Part shown: positions 36,313-45,289 of the stretch, piece after piece
Numbering within the stretch: the first letter of the stretch is position 1
Layout: the number at the start of each line of letters is the position of its first letter
Source of the DNA: CAZFPT01 sp046541875
GTDB lineage: Bacteria; Planctomycetota; Phycisphaerae; SM23-33
Direction of reading: 5' to 3'
Assembly (NCBI GenBank): GCA_046541875.1
Contig: JBKHCL010000003.1
Location: forward strand, 1 to 64,000
DNA: 64,000 bases
Made by a program: the position numbers and the translations under genes
The notes under the pieces: model-generated
Databases searched by the model: none
Told to the model about the DNA's origin: nothing
Seen by the model: the letters and a program-made list of their open reading frames with translations, nothing else

Positions 36313-39300
36313 CTACTCCCTCAGCCGGCGGGCCGTCTCGCTGAAGTCCCACGGGTCGGCGTCGGCCGGCAGAGCGGCGATCGTGAACCCGAACGTCCAG
36401 GTGCCCGGTTTTACCTGGTATTGTTCCAGCGTATCGGGCCCGCAGCTTCGTCCGCCCATGCCGCGCTGGCGGGCGTCCAGGGTGAGGAATGTTTCGTCGC
36501 GGTGGGCCACTTCATTGGTGTGGAAGGCGGCGTGGAGGTCCTCCTGCGAGGTGTGCAGCGCGGAGAACTCCAGCACGTCGTCGGCAGCAATCAGCAGGTG
36601 CGACCTTTCGCCATACAGGACGATCCATCGCACGTCCGTTCGGTTGCCGCACTCCTGGGGCAGGATGTAAGGGACGTACATCTCGCGGACCGTCGTAGCG
36701 TGTCGGCCGACGAAGGCGCCGCTGTTGCGGTCGATGTAGTTCTCCCAGGGCCCGCGGCCGAGGTACTCGACCTGCTCGAAGCCCGCCGGAAGCGCCAGCC
36801 TCACGCCCACGCGAGGCAGGTCCGGGAGGGACTTGTCGACCTTCACCGTATGTTCGGCGTGGAGACTCCCGTCCGGACGGAGCGTCCATGTCTGGCGGTG
36901 GCGGATTGCCCTGGTCTTGCCACCGGCAGCGACGGAATGCTCGGCCCGCACGACCACGCAGGCGTCTTCGCGGCGGGCGGTGGCTTTGAGGAGCTTCGGT
37001 GAAATCTCGTCCAGCCCGGCGTCCAGCCAGCGTCCCAGGGGTTTGTCCTGCTGGCCGGTCCAGCCCTTTATGCCGTCGTTGTCCGTCGGCGCCCGCCAGA
37101 GGTTCAGTTCACACGAAGCTGCCAGCAGCGGCTGACCATTCCGCTCAATCTCGATCAGCTTTCCGACGCCCAGATCGAATGTGGCCGTCACGTCGGCTGA
37201 CGAGGCGCGGACGATGTTGTCTTCCCGGTCCAGCTCGACCGGCTGGGCTGTTGTGGCCTTCTTCGGCTTGCGGGCGCGCGCCTTGAACGGCAGGGCGAAC
37301 TGCTCGGCTGCCACCACGTGACCGGCCGACGCCCACGGCGTGTCGCGCCGCTGGGTGAACTCGACCGTCAGAAAGCACTCCTGCCCGGGCTGGAGGTCCG
37401 GCTGTTCCAGCGGAATCTCAATGCGTTCGGACTGCTGCGGGCCGGTCTTGAGCTTGGGCAGCTTGCCTTCCTGCACCAGGCGGTCGTCGACGGTGAGCGC
37501 CCACGTGCCCGCGAGGTCCGAAAGGTCCGTGAAGAACCGCTTGTTGATGACGTCGATGGTTCCCTTCTTGAGGTTCACCGCCCGGAGGCCGACCGGTTGC
37601 AGGACCTTCTTGAGTTCGTGCATCGCCGGGTGTGGTGTGCGGTCCGGCCAGATGAGGCCGTTGATGTTGAAGTTCCGGTCGTTTGGCTCGTCGCCGAAGT
37701 CCCCGCCATACGCCCAGAACTGTCGGCCTTGCTCGTCGGTCTTGCACAGGCCCTGGTCGATCCAGTCCCACACGAACGCGCCCTGCAGGTTCGGGTATTT
37801 CTCGATGACGTCCCAGTATTCCTTGAGATTGCCCGAGGAGTTGCCCATCGCGTGGGCGTACTCGCAGGGAATCAACGGGCGGGGGTCCTTGGTCTTGCGG
37901 GCCCACTCTTCCATGGCTGAGACCTGCGGATACATCGGACAGACAACGTCGGTCGCCAGCGCGCCGCGCACCTCGCCGGGGTCACCGTTGTATCGCCAGC
38001 CTCGCCCGTGCCAGCGAATCGCCCCTTCGTAGTGCAGCAGGCGCGTCGGGTCGTAGCCACGAATCCAACCGGCGATGGCATCGTGATTGGGGCCGTATCC
38101 GCTCTCGTTGCCCAGCGACCACATGAGAATGCAGGGATGGTTCTTGTCCCGCAGGACCATCCGCTTGCCGCGGTCGAGGAAGGTCGGCGTCCAGCTCGTT
38201 TCCCGGCAGAGCCGATTATAGTGATGGTGACATTCGATGTTCGCCTCGTCGATCACGTACAGCCCGAGCTCGTCGCAGAGGTCGTAGACCATCTCGGGGT
38301 TGGGGTAGTGGCTGGTGCGAACGGCGTTGATGTTGAACCGCTTCATGAGCGTCAGGTCGGCCAGGATGTCCTCGCGCGCGAGCACTTTTCCGGTGGTCTG
38401 GTGGTGGTCGTGACGGTTGACGCCTTTGAGGAGGATCGGTTGGCCGTTGAGAAGCATCTGCCGGTTGTGGACCTCGATGCGGCGGAAGCCCACACGCGTC
38501 GAGGTGCATTCGATGAGCTCACCGGCCGCATCCTGCAGAGACACGACCAATGTGTAGAGGTTCGGCGTCTCGGCGGTCCAGGGGCGAACCCGGCCGACGG
38601 GTGTTTCCAACGTGACCACCGGGCCCTGTCGGAGACGCTCTGCCGTGTTGAACTCCTCGGTGAGGTCCTTGCGCAGTGCACTCTTGCCGGTCGGCGAGAG
38701 CAGTTCGACGCGGACCGATCCGGTTTCGCCGAAGGCTTCCAACCCGCCGAGGGTGACGTCGACAGCCAGGTCGCCGTGGGTATTGTTCCCGCGTAGCGTC
38801 GGGCGGGCGAAGACGTCGTCAATCCAGGTCGACCCGGTCGCGTAGAGGAAAATGTCGCGATGAAACCCCGCGTGCCACCAGTGGTCCTGGTCCTCCACGT
38901 ACGACCCGTCGGACCAGCGAATGACCATCGCCGCCAGGGTATTCGTCCCGGGTGTGAGGGCGTCGGTGATGTCGAACTCCGCCGGCAGACGGGACCCTTT
39001 CGCAAAGCCGATCTCCGTTCCGTTGACCCAGACCTTCAGGCAGCTCTCAAAGCCCCCGAAATGCAGCACGACGCGTCGCCCCGCCCAGTCGGCGGGAAGG
39101 GTGAACGTCCGCCGGTAGAGCCCGGTGGGGTTCTCCTCGGGCACGGCCGGCGGGTCGGTGGCGATGGGCATGGTGATGTTGGTGTAGATCGGTATATCGT
39201 AGCCCTGCATGGTGAACAGGGCGGGCATCTCGACGGTGTCCCAGTCGTCGTCCTGAAATCCCGGCGCGGCGAAGTCGGCTGGGGCGTTCCGGGGGTTATC

Positions 39301-39471
39301 GGCAAGAGTGAACCGCCAGGGCCCGTTGAGCGACCGGACCCAGGGCGACTCGTCGGAGACGTTGGCGAGGGCCTGGTCGCGGCTGGGATAGGGCGTGAGC
39401 GTCGCCCGGCCCGGATGACGCCCGACGGCGGGTGTGGATGGGTCGGTCCAGAAACGTTTCGGGTACTGCAT
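36313..39471 (-). CDS. lacZ: Beta-galactosidase, GH2 LacZ type
   Basis: A 1052-residue cytoplasmic enzyme close to E. coli LacZ in length and domain order: sugar-binding jelly roll with LNGPWRF at the start, Ig-like domains, TIM barrel, Ig-like domain and a C-terminal beta-sandwich with GRGPWENYIDR. The acid/base lies in WSLGNESGYG and the nucleophile in PCEYAHAMGNS. VNRHDHH and SHYPNP are further LacZ marks. ATG at 39471 has an AAAGGCGAG site; an in-frame ATG 15 bases upstream is an alternative. No signal peptide. It is convergent with the enolase-superfamily gene, and a plausible -10 (TATCAT) lies upstream with no good -35. It hydrolyses beta-galactosides, or possibly another beta-linked residue. 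Confidence 0.92.
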   Translation of the reverse strand: MQYPKRFWTDPSTPAVGRHPGRATLTPYPSRDQALANVSDESPWVRSLNGPWRFTLADNPRNAPADFAAPGFQDDDWDTVEMPALFTMQGYDIPIYTNITMPIATDPPAVPEENPTGLYRRTFTLPADWAGRRVVLHFGGFESCLKVWVNGTEIGFAKGSRLPAEFDITDALTPGTNTLAAMVIRWSDGSYVEDQDHWWHAGFHRDIFLYATGSTWIDDVFARPTLRGNNTHGDLAVDVTLGGLEAFGETGSVRVELLSPTGKSALRKDLTEEFNTAERLRQGPVVTLETPVGRVRPWTAETPNLYTLVVSLQDAAGELIECTSTRVGFRRIEVHNRQMLLNGQPILLKGVNRHDHHQTTGKVLAREDILADLTLMKRFNINAVRTSHYPNPEMVYDLCDELGLYVIDEANIECHHHYNRLCRETSWTPTFLDRGKRMVLRDKNHPCILMWSLGNESGYGPNHDAIAGWIRGYDPTRLLHYEGAIRWHGRGWRYNGDPGEVRGALATDVVCPMYPQVSAMEEWARKTKDPRPLIPCEYAHAMGNSSGNLKEYWDVIEKYPNLQGAFVWDWIDQGLCKTDEQGRQFWAYGGDFGDEPNDRNFNINGLIWPDRTPHPAMHELKKVLQPVGLRAVNLKKGTIDVINKRFFTDLSDLAGTWALTVDDRLVQEGKLPKLKTGPQQSERIEIPLEQPDLQPGQECFLTVEFTQRRDTPWASAGHVVAAEQFALPFKARARKPKKATTAQPVELDREDNIVRASSADVTATFDLGVGKLIEIERNGQPLLAASCELNLWRAPTDNDGIKGWTGQQDKPLGRWLDAGLDEISPKLLKATARREDACVVVRAEHSVAAGGKTRAIRHRQTWTLRPDGSLHAEHTVKVDKSLPDLPRVGVRLALPAGFEQVEYLGRGPWENYIDRNSGAFVGRHATTVREMYVPYILPQECGNRTDVRWIVLYGERSHLLIAADDVLEFSALHTSQEDLHAAFHTNEVAHRDETFLTLDARQRGMGGRSCGPDTLEQYQVKPGTWTFGFTIAALPADADPWDFSETARRLRE

Positions 39472-39752
39472 GGGCTCGCCTTTCATTGGGGTCCGGATGG
39501 GCGGACATGATAGCAGAATCCGCTTGGCCCTCACGCGAAATGATGTGGGCGGCGGAAAAAGATGATCTTAAAGGAGTAAAACCCGCTACGTACCCCGTTG
39601 CCCTTTCCGCTGCAGGTGGCGGGGACAGGTTCAAATGCAGTGTTCACTGGACATTACTCTTGGTGCATAGCCTGTCGTATTCCGAGCAAAACACGGACCT
39701 GTCGGGCAACAGGATGTTTTCGTCCCATCTCTGTCCGCCTCCTCAGAAATGT

Positions 39753-40871
39753 TCAGCGATAGTCACTCAGGCGGATCGTCTCACCCGGGCGGGTGAGGGC
39801 GTCTTCTGCCGCAAATGCCAGCCGCATGGTTTCCAGGGCGCCGCTCGATGCGTCGACGGCCTCCCCGCCGGCGGAGACCTGTCGGATGAATCGCAGAAGC
39901 AGCCCGAGCATGTCGTGGTGGGACTTGTCGGGCACGTTGGGGCTGAAGGTTTCGGTCCGCTCGAAGACGGTGTCCTTGTTCTCGATGTCGAAACGGAACA
40001 GGTGCAGGTCCTCCCCGTAGATTTCCATCTTACAGCTGGCCGCGTCGCCGACGAGCGAGACGTTGAACTCGTGGCCGGGCACGGTGCGCCAGTCCGGATG
40101 GAACGGGACGGCCTCGCGGTAGTAGGTCGGCGCGCGGTCGTGGAACACCTGGAAGTTCGCCACGGCCCCGTTGGCGGCGGTGAGCATGAGCGTCACGTTG
40201 GCGGGGACGTCGTCGGGGTAGAACGGCAGGGGGTTTTTCGGCGGGACAAACGCGGTGACTTTTTCGATGGGGCCGAGATAGCTGCGGATCATATCCAACT
40301 GGTGGATGCCGCAATGGAAAATGATTCCCCCGCCGCGGCTGCGATCGAGCTTCCAGATCTCGTCGCGCGAGGCGTGTGGGTCGATCGACCACCAGTGGCC
40401 GCGGGAGTCCAGCACGCTGGCCCACTGCAGGTTGCCGAAGTAGCCCTCGTCCACGAGCTGCTTGAGTCGCGACGTCATCGTTCCGTGCATGTACTCGAAG
40501 CCCACCTGGATGTGTCCGGGCGAGTTCTTCTCGGCTTCGACCATGGCGACGCAGTCTTCCAGCGTGGCGGCCATCGGTTTTTCGAGATACACGTGGCAGC
40601 CGGCCTGGAGGGCCTTGATCGTCGGGTCGCGGTGATGCTCGTTGGCGTTGACCACGCAGACGACGGCCGGCTTGTCATCGGCGTCGAGCAGTTCCTCGAT
40701 GGTGCTCACGCCCGGGACGCCGTACTTCCGGTGGAGTTCTTCCTGGCGGGCAGGGGTCCGGGTGACAATGCCCGTGACGTACATGTCCGGCTGTCGCTGA
40801 AGCGACCGGATGAAGCCCTCGCCCACACGGCCGCCGCCTACGATTCCAACGGGTATCTGATTGTCCGGCAT
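39753..40871 (-). CDS. Gfo/Idh/MocA-family oxidoreductase
   Basis: A 372-residue NAD(P)-dependent enzyme. The Rossmann fingerprint is VGIVGGGRVGEGF near residue 8, and the family motif GCHVYLEKPMA near residue 90 supplies the catalytic lysine. The later GGGIIFHCGIHQLDMI stretch carries the second conserved histidine/aspartate region. The family oxidises or reduces cyclic sugars, inositols or sugar acids. It is separated by 281 bases from lacZ on the same strand and has its own promoter prediction. The substrate cannot be read from sequence; the neighbours point to a galactoside- or uronate-derived sugar. Confidence 0.88.
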   Translation of the reverse strand: MPDNQIPVGIVGGGRVGEGFIRSLQRQPDMYVTGIVTRTPARQEELHRKYGVPGVSTIEELLDADDKPAVVCVVNANEHHRDPTIKALQAGCHVYLEKPMAATLEDCVAMVEAEKNSPGHIQVGFEYMHGTMTSRLKQLVDEGYFGNLQWASVLDSRGHWWSIDPHASRDEIWKLDRSRGGGIIFHCGIHQLDMIRSYLGPIEKVTAFVPPKNPLPFYPDDVPANVTLMLTAANGAVANFQVFHDRAPTYYREAVPFHPDWRTVPGHEFNVSLVGDAASCKMEIYGEDLHLFRFDIENKDTVFERTETFSPNVPDKSHHDMLGLLLRFIRQVSAGGEAVDASSGALETMRLAFAAEDALTRPGETIRLSDYR

Positions 40872-40909
40872 GGATGGTGTCCTCTCGATGATCGGTTCGA
40901 TGGAGCCCC

Positions 40910-40938
40910 ATGCTAGATGCCTGCCTTGTGACGGTCAA
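40910..40938 (-). promoter_or_regulatory. Predicted promoter of the oxidoreductase gene
   Basis: On the minus strand TTGACC (40938-40933) and TAGCAT (40915-40910) are 17 bases apart and end 38 bases before the start codon at 40871. This is among the better sigma-70-like matches in the window. Confidence 0.6.
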
Positions 40939-41343
40939 GCAGGCGTCGGGAGATGCACGGTCGAACGGGCCGGTCCCGGGCGAAATCTGCGTGAAAACCA
41001 TCCCCGCAATTTGCCTCCTGCCCAAGCGTATTCTACGTTTTCTTCGTGCCCCGGCTGCCCTCGGCGATGCTCGCCGGCCGGGGTGGTTCGCTCGCTCGCG
41101 AACCCCGAAGGATGTTGCCTGGCGGCAGGTCCGCGCGCCGGTGTCTGCACCGGCCCTGCGCGCTTCCCGCCGGAGAGATGCAACAAGCTCTTTGCTGCAC
41201 TGTGTGTTCTGTGTGACGTTGCCACGTGGCCATGCCGGCTTTGGACGTCGGATCCGTGGGGTTCGGCGTCCGGGCCGGTTGGTCGACACGATCACCGTCC
41301 GCGCGTGGGCGCGGGCACACACGCTCGAAAGGAAGGGAAGCAA
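40939..41343. other. Intergenic region with structured element
   Basis: Apart from the folded element at 41049-41185 and the -10-like TATTCT at 41029-41034, this region between the oxidoreductase promoter and the 69-aa gene shows no gene. Open frames crossing it lack ribosome sites and protein-like composition. The last 20 bases hold the ribosome site of the small gene. Confidence 0.5.
41049..41185 (+). ncRNA. Densely folded leader or small RNA candidate
   Basis: Three hairpins follow each other. Hairpin 1: CCCCGGC (41049-41055) pairs with GCCGGGG (41077-41083), enclosing CGGCGA/TCGCCG (41062-41067/41071-41076). Hairpin 2: GGTTCGC (41085-41091) pairs with GCGAACC (41098-41104). Hairpin 3 is nested: TGTTGC (41113-41118)/GCAACA (41180-41185), GGCGG (41121-41125)/CCGCC (41067+100 offset, 41167-41171) and GCCGGTG (41137-41143)/CACCGGC (41148-41154). 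A possible -10 box TATTCT lies at 41029-41034. The element ends 158 bases before the 69-aa gene, so it may be its structured leader or an independent RNA. It matches no riboswitch class I can name. Confidence 0.4.
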
Positions 41344-41553
41344 ATGTCGATGTCCGTTCAATCCGTTGGTGCGACGATGGGACAGATGACCCTGAAGAAC
41401 CCCGTTGGAAGTCTCGGCCATGCCGCATCGGCCATGAAGGACTGGAACAAAAAGGAAGCCGCCCAGGTGCATTCGCCGGTGGTGTTGGCCGAGCATATCG
41501 CCAACGCCGGTGTCATGAACGGCGTGGGCCAAGGCGTGAACTGCCTGGCCTGA
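41344..41553 (+). CDS. Small 69-aa protein of unknown function
   Basis: A short protein starting at the ATG at 41344 after a strong AAGGAAGGGAAG site. The sequence begins MSMSVQSVGATMGQ and ends GVMNGVGQGVNCLA; it is Gly/Ala/Val/Asn-rich with a central amphipathic stretch (SAMKDWNKKEAAQ) and one cysteine near the end. There is no signal peptide or membrane helix. I do not recognise it. The strong ribosome site, sensible start and stop, and the long structured region upstream argue for a real gene rather than chance. It lies before the ABC exporter, which has its own predicted promoter. Confidence 0.55.
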   Translation: MSMSVQSVGATMGQMTLKNPVGSLGHAASAMKDWNKKEAAQVHSPVVLAEHIANAGVMNGVGQGVNCLA

Positions 41554-41692
41554 TCGGGGGATTGCAGCAGACCGATCATCCCCGGTTGCGGGGGTGCGAT
41601 GATTGACTCGGGGGGACGGCGGCGGGTCCGGTAAACGGGCCCGTCGCTTCCTCTTTTTCGGGGCGAATGTACGCCAAATGCACCAGCGGGCA

Positions 41693-41720
41693 TTGCAATC
41701 TCCCGGCAGTGAGGTAGGAT
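41693..41720 (+). promoter_or_regulatory. Predicted promoter of the ABC exporter
   Basis: TTGCAA (41693-41698) and TAGGAT (41715-41720) are 16 bases apart, 46 bases before the GTG start. Both boxes match consensus at four or five positions. Confidence 0.5.
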
Positions 41721-41765
41721 CCAAACCCATCGACGTTGTTTTTCCCCTCGACCGCTGGAGGTCCC

Positions 41766-43541
41766 GTGAAGCTGGCGAAGCAGGCCGATATCCTTTCTCA
41801 TCGGTACGACCGGGAGCGCCCGGTCCGTTCGCTGTGGTTCCTCTACGCCGAGGAGCGGGGACGGATCGGTCTGTCGCTGGTGTTCTATGTCCTCAAGCAT
41901 TCCCCGGTCTGGCTTTGGCCGGTAGGGATGGAATGGATCACCTCGGCGGTTCTGCTGGGTTGGCCGGAGGGGCTTTGGCCGATGCTGTACAGCGGGGCGT
42001 TGGTGGCGTTGATCTTCGCTCAGAACATCCCGTCGCACATGGCGTTCATGAAGCTCTTCTCCCGGGCGAAGCGGAATATGGAAGCCCGTCTGCGCGGGGC
42101 GATCATCCGTCGCCTTCAGGAACTGTCCATCGCCTACCACGATCGCACGCGCTCGGGGAAGCTGCAGGCGAAAGTCCTGCGCGACGTCGAAGCGGTCGAA
42201 CGACTCTCCCACATGCTGATCAACAGCATGCTCCCGGGCATCCTGGGCATGCTGGTCGCCATCATCTACACCGTGCTTCGCGAACCGGCGGTGGCGGGTT
42301 TCTACGCGGTGGCCATTCCCGTGGGGCTCGTCATCCGCGGCGTGTTCCGAAGCCGAATCCGCAAACGCAACCGCGAATTTCGTGGTCGAGTGGAAGAAAT
42401 GTCAGGCCGGGTGAGCGAGATGATCGAGATGATCCCCATCGCCCGGGCCCACGCGGTGGAGGATGAAGAGATCCGCCGCGTCGACGCCGAACTGGATCAC
42501 GTTCGCGAGCGGGGATACCGCCTGGACCTGATCAACGCGCTGTTCGCCTGCGCCAACTGGGTGACGTTCAACGTGATCCGCCTGTCCTGCCTGATGGTCA
42601 CAAGCTACCTGGCGATGCGATATCCCCAGCGGCTGGGCCTGCCGCAGGTGGTGTTGTACCAGGGGTTCTTCGAGGTGATTCTCCGGTCGGTCATGCAGGT
42701 GCTCAACGCCTACCCGATGATCGCCCGCGGGTTCGAGTCGATCTACTCGATCGGCGACGTGCTCCAGTGTCCGGACATCGAGAACAATGAGGGAAAGCGT
42801 CGGCTGGACGAGGTCGATGGGGAGTTCACCTTCGAGAACGTCACGCTGGTGTACCCGGAAACCCAAACCCCGGCGGTGAAAGATTTCAATCTGCACGTCG
42901 AGCAGGGCGAGTCGGTGGCGTTCGTGGGCGAGAGCGGGGCGGGCAAGACCTCCGTGATGAGCCTGTTGATCGGGTTCCATCGCCCCACCAAGGGACGTAT
43001 TCTGCTGGACGGCAACGACATGGCCGAGCTGGATCTGCGAACCTATCGCAACCACCTTGCCGTCGTACCGCAGACGCCGCTGCTGTTCTCCGGATCGCTG
43101 CGGGACAACATCGCCTACGGGCTGGGCGAGGTGGAAGAGGATCGCGTCTGGAACGCCCTGCGCGACGCCAATGCCCTGGAGTTCGTCGAAAAGATGCCCG
43201 ACGGGCTGGACACCACCGTCGGCGAACGCGGCTCGACACTCTCGGGAGGCCAGCGCCAGCGAATCGCCATCGCCCGGGCCATCATTCGCGATCCGCGGGT
43301 GATTATCCTGGACGAGGCGACCTCCGCTTTGGACCTGCGCAGCGAGGCCCTGGTGCAGGAGGCGATCGAGCAGCTCATCTCGGGACGGACGACGTTCGTG
43401 GTGGCGCATCGGCTTTCGACGATCCGCCATTGCGGCCGGATCGTGGTGATGCGCGACGGCCGGGCCGTCGAAATCGGCACCCACGAGGACCTCCTCGCCC
43501 AGGGAGGGGAGTATGCCCGCTTCCGGGCGCTGCAGACGTGA
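41766..43541 (+). CDS. ABC exporter, fused membrane and ATPase domains
   Basis: A 591-residue half-transporter of the exporter (MsbA/lipid A or multidrug-like) class. GTG at 41766 follows TGGAGG closely; a TTG 30 bases upstream has no site. The N-terminal half has about six membrane helices with long cytoplasmic extensions (RGAIIRRLQELS, SGKLQAKVLRDVE). The ATPase half holds Walker A GESGAGKTS, signature LSGGQRQR, Walker B VIILDEATSALD and the histidine in VVAHRLST. It should act as a homodimer, since no partner gene lies nearby. The substrate (lipid, glycan or small molecule) is unknown. It is convergent with the oxidoreductase at 43594. Confidence 0.9.
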   Translation: MKLAKQADILSHRYDRERPVRSLWFLYAEERGRIGLSLVFYVLKHSPVWLWPVGMEWITSAVLLGWPEGLWPMLYSGALVALIFAQNIPSHMAFMKLFSRAKRNMEARLRGAIIRRLQELSIAYHDRTRSGKLQAKVLRDVEAVERLSHMLINSMLPGILGMLVAIIYTVLREPAVAGFYAVAIPVGLVIRGVFRSRIRKRNREFRGRVEEMSGRVSEMIEMIPIARAHAVEDEEIRRVDAELDHVRERGYRLDLINALFACANWVTFNVIRLSCLMVTSYLAMRYPQRLGLPQVVLYQGFFEVILRSVMQVLNAYPMIARGFESIYSIGDVLQCPDIENNEGKRRLDEVDGEFTFENVTLVYPETQTPAVKDFNLHVEQGESVAFVGESGAGKTSVMSLLIGFHRPTKGRILLDGNDMAELDLRTYRNHLAVVPQTPLLFSGSLRDNIAYGLGEVEEDRVWNALRDANALEFVEKMPDGLDTTVGERGSTLSGGQRQRIAIARAIIRDPRVIILDEATSALDLRSEALVQEAIEQLISGRTTFVVAHRLSTIRHCGRIVVMRDGRAVEIGTHEDLLAQGGEYARFRALQT

Positions 43542-43593
43542 GTCACAAGGAACCGTCAACGGGCAAGCGGTTGCCGGCGCTTCGGACAATGCC

Positions 43594-44568
43594 CTACTGT
43601 AGTTCGATGGTTCTTCCGTCGAGGACGGACTGGATTTCCGCCCTCGCCACGCGCAGGGCGTCGAGAGCCTCCTCGCCGGTTGCGCAGCTGGGCGATTGAC
43701 CGTTCCGCACGCACTCCAGGAAGTGACTCAGCGCTTCGCGGTATCGACAGCGTACCGGCAGGTGAGGCCGTTCGACTCGGCCGTCATCGTGGCGAATGGT
43801 CAGCGGGGCCGGTTCGGTAGAGTGGTACTCCGCCGTGGCGCGGCCGAACTCCAGGACCGCACCCACGTGCAGCGGGTCGGCGTCGTGTACCCAGCCGCCC
43901 TCGGCGGTCACCTCCGGGCCCTGCGGGCCGAAATCGTACCGCGTCTGGATGTAGCTCACGCCGCCATCATCCTCTCGCACGCCCGAGGAAGTGACGGCCC
44001 GGGGTATGCCCAGCCACCAGAGCACCACGTCGACGTCGTGAATGTGCAGGTCCAGCGCCGCCAGCCCGCTGCGGTCGCACCGCGAAACCCAGTCGCCCGC
44101 GGAGTCCGTCGGCCAAACCGCCAATCGCTGCAGCGAGAGGTACTTCAGCGGACCGAGAGTCTGATTCCGCACGAGGTTGCCCAGCAGTTGATACTCCGGG
44201 CGGAATCGCAGGAAATGCCCGACCATCAGCACCCGGCCGGTTCGTTGGGAGGTCTCGATCATCGCCTCGGCGTCGGCGGGGTCCACGGCCAGGGGCTTCT
44301 CGCAGAAGACGTGCGCCCCGGCCTCCATGGCGGCGACGGCCGAGGTGCGGTGCAGGTCGGTCGGCAGGCAGATGTCCACGATGTCGGGTCGATGTGCGAA
44401 CAGGTCCTCCGGTCTCGCGCAACCCTTCACCTCGGCGGGGAGGTTGGTCAGTCGTTGCGGGATGCAATCGCAGACGGCCACGACGCGCGCAGCGTCCAGC
44501 GACTGCCAGGCCGACAGGTGAGCCCTGCCGACCGCTCCGTTCCCCGCGATGCCCACCGTGTATGTCAC
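43594..44568 (-). CDS. Gfo/Idh/MocA-family oxidoreductase (second)
   Basis: A 324-residue NAD(P)-dependent enzyme with the Rossmann start VGIAGNGAVGRAH, the catalytic-lysine motif GAHVFCEKPLAV near residue 90 and LAALDLHIHDVDVV carrying the conserved histidine. It is only distantly related to the oxidoreductase at 39753. It lies 21 bases downstream of the methyltransferase gene and is the last gene of the minus-strand unit that begins with the beta-propeller gene at 48357. Likely role: oxidation or reduction of a sugar derivative. Confidence 0.87.
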   Translation of the reverse strand: MTYTVGIAGNGAVGRAHLSAWQSLDAARVVAVCDCIPQRLTNLPAEVKGCARPEDLFAHRPDIVDICLPTDLHRTSAVAAMEAGAHVFCEKPLAVDPADAEAMIETSQRTGRVLMVGHFLRFRPEYQLLGNLVRNQTLGPLKYLSLQRLAVWPTDSAGDWVSRCDRSGLAALDLHIHDVDVVLWWLGIPRAVTSSGVREDDGGVSYIQTRYDFGPQGPEVTAEGGWVHDADPLHVGAVLEFGRATAEYHSTEPAPLTIRHDDGRVERPHLPVRCRYREALSHFLECVRNGQSPSCATGEEALDALRVARAEIQSVLDGRTIELQ

Positions 44569-44589
44569 CCGCGTCCTCCGTTGCTGAGG

Positions 44590-45270
44590 TCAGGTCTTTA
44601 TCACCCGGCCATGCACGTCCATGTGGCGGTCCGTAACGAGTTCCACGATCAGTCCTTCCAGCCCTGCGCCCGATAGCTGCGATCGGACCTCATCGGGAGT
44701 ATAGGCGCTCAAAAGCGAGCGGTGGAATTCTTCCCGCAACAAGGCCGACTCGCCGCCGGCATGCTCGGCCACCAGGTCGGCGGCCTTGGTCGACGTCGCG
44801 GGTCTGGCCAGGTCCCGCAGGAACACCAGAGCACCCTCGGCGGCGACGCGTTTCAACTCGCCCCAGAATGCTCCGGTCTCGGTGATGTGGTGCAGGATGC
44901 TGTTGGAGAAGATCACGTTGAAGGACCCGTTCGGAAAGGGCAGGTCTTTCGCGTCGGCCCGGACAAATCGCACCGCGGCTGCGGGGGCTCGCCGGGCCAG
45001 GTCGGCCTGGGCGATCGCCAGCATCGCCGGTGCGGCGTCCACCGCGGTAACCACCCAGCCGTTGGTTCTGAGGGAGAGTCGGATGGGAATGTCCCCCGGG
45101 CCGGTGCCCAGATCCAGCGCCCGCAGTGGCGGGCGGCTGTCCTCGGCGAGCTTGATCAGCCGATCGACGAAGGCTTCGTTGACCTCGGCGAAATCCGCCT
45201 CGGCGTAGGCGGCTGCCTCGGCGTCGTCGTCCATCAACTCGGGCTCGGGTTGTCGGCGCTGCAGGTCCAC
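44590..45270 (-). CDS. Class I SAM-dependent methyltransferase
   Basis: A 226-residue methyltransferase of the Methyltransf_11/25 type. Motif I is ALDLGTGPGDIPI, the acidic ribose-binding position lies in VVTAVDAAPAML, motif II-like ADAKDLPFPNGSF and the post-II stretch VIFSNSILHHI follow, as in small-molecule methylases. I chose GTG at 45270: it lies 19 bases after the xylanase stop with GGAG in the gap, whereas the longer frame (to 45366) runs into the xylanase gene. The substrate cannot be inferred. Position between a xylanase and a sugar oxidoreductase could reflect methylated sugars or may be incidental. Confidence 0.82.
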   Translation of the reverse strand: MDLQRRQPEPELMDDDAEAAAYAEADFAEVNEAFVDRLIKLAEDSRPPLRALDLGTGPGDIPIRLSLRTNGWVVTAVDAAPAMLAIAQADLARRAPAAAVRFVRADAKDLPFPNGSFNVIFSNSILHHITETGAFWGELKRVAAEGALVFLRDLARPATSTKAADLVAEHAGGESALLREEFHRSLLSAYTPDEVRSQLSGAGLEGLIVELVTDRHMDVHGRVIKT

Positions 45271-45289
45271 GACGGTCTCCGGGGAGGGG

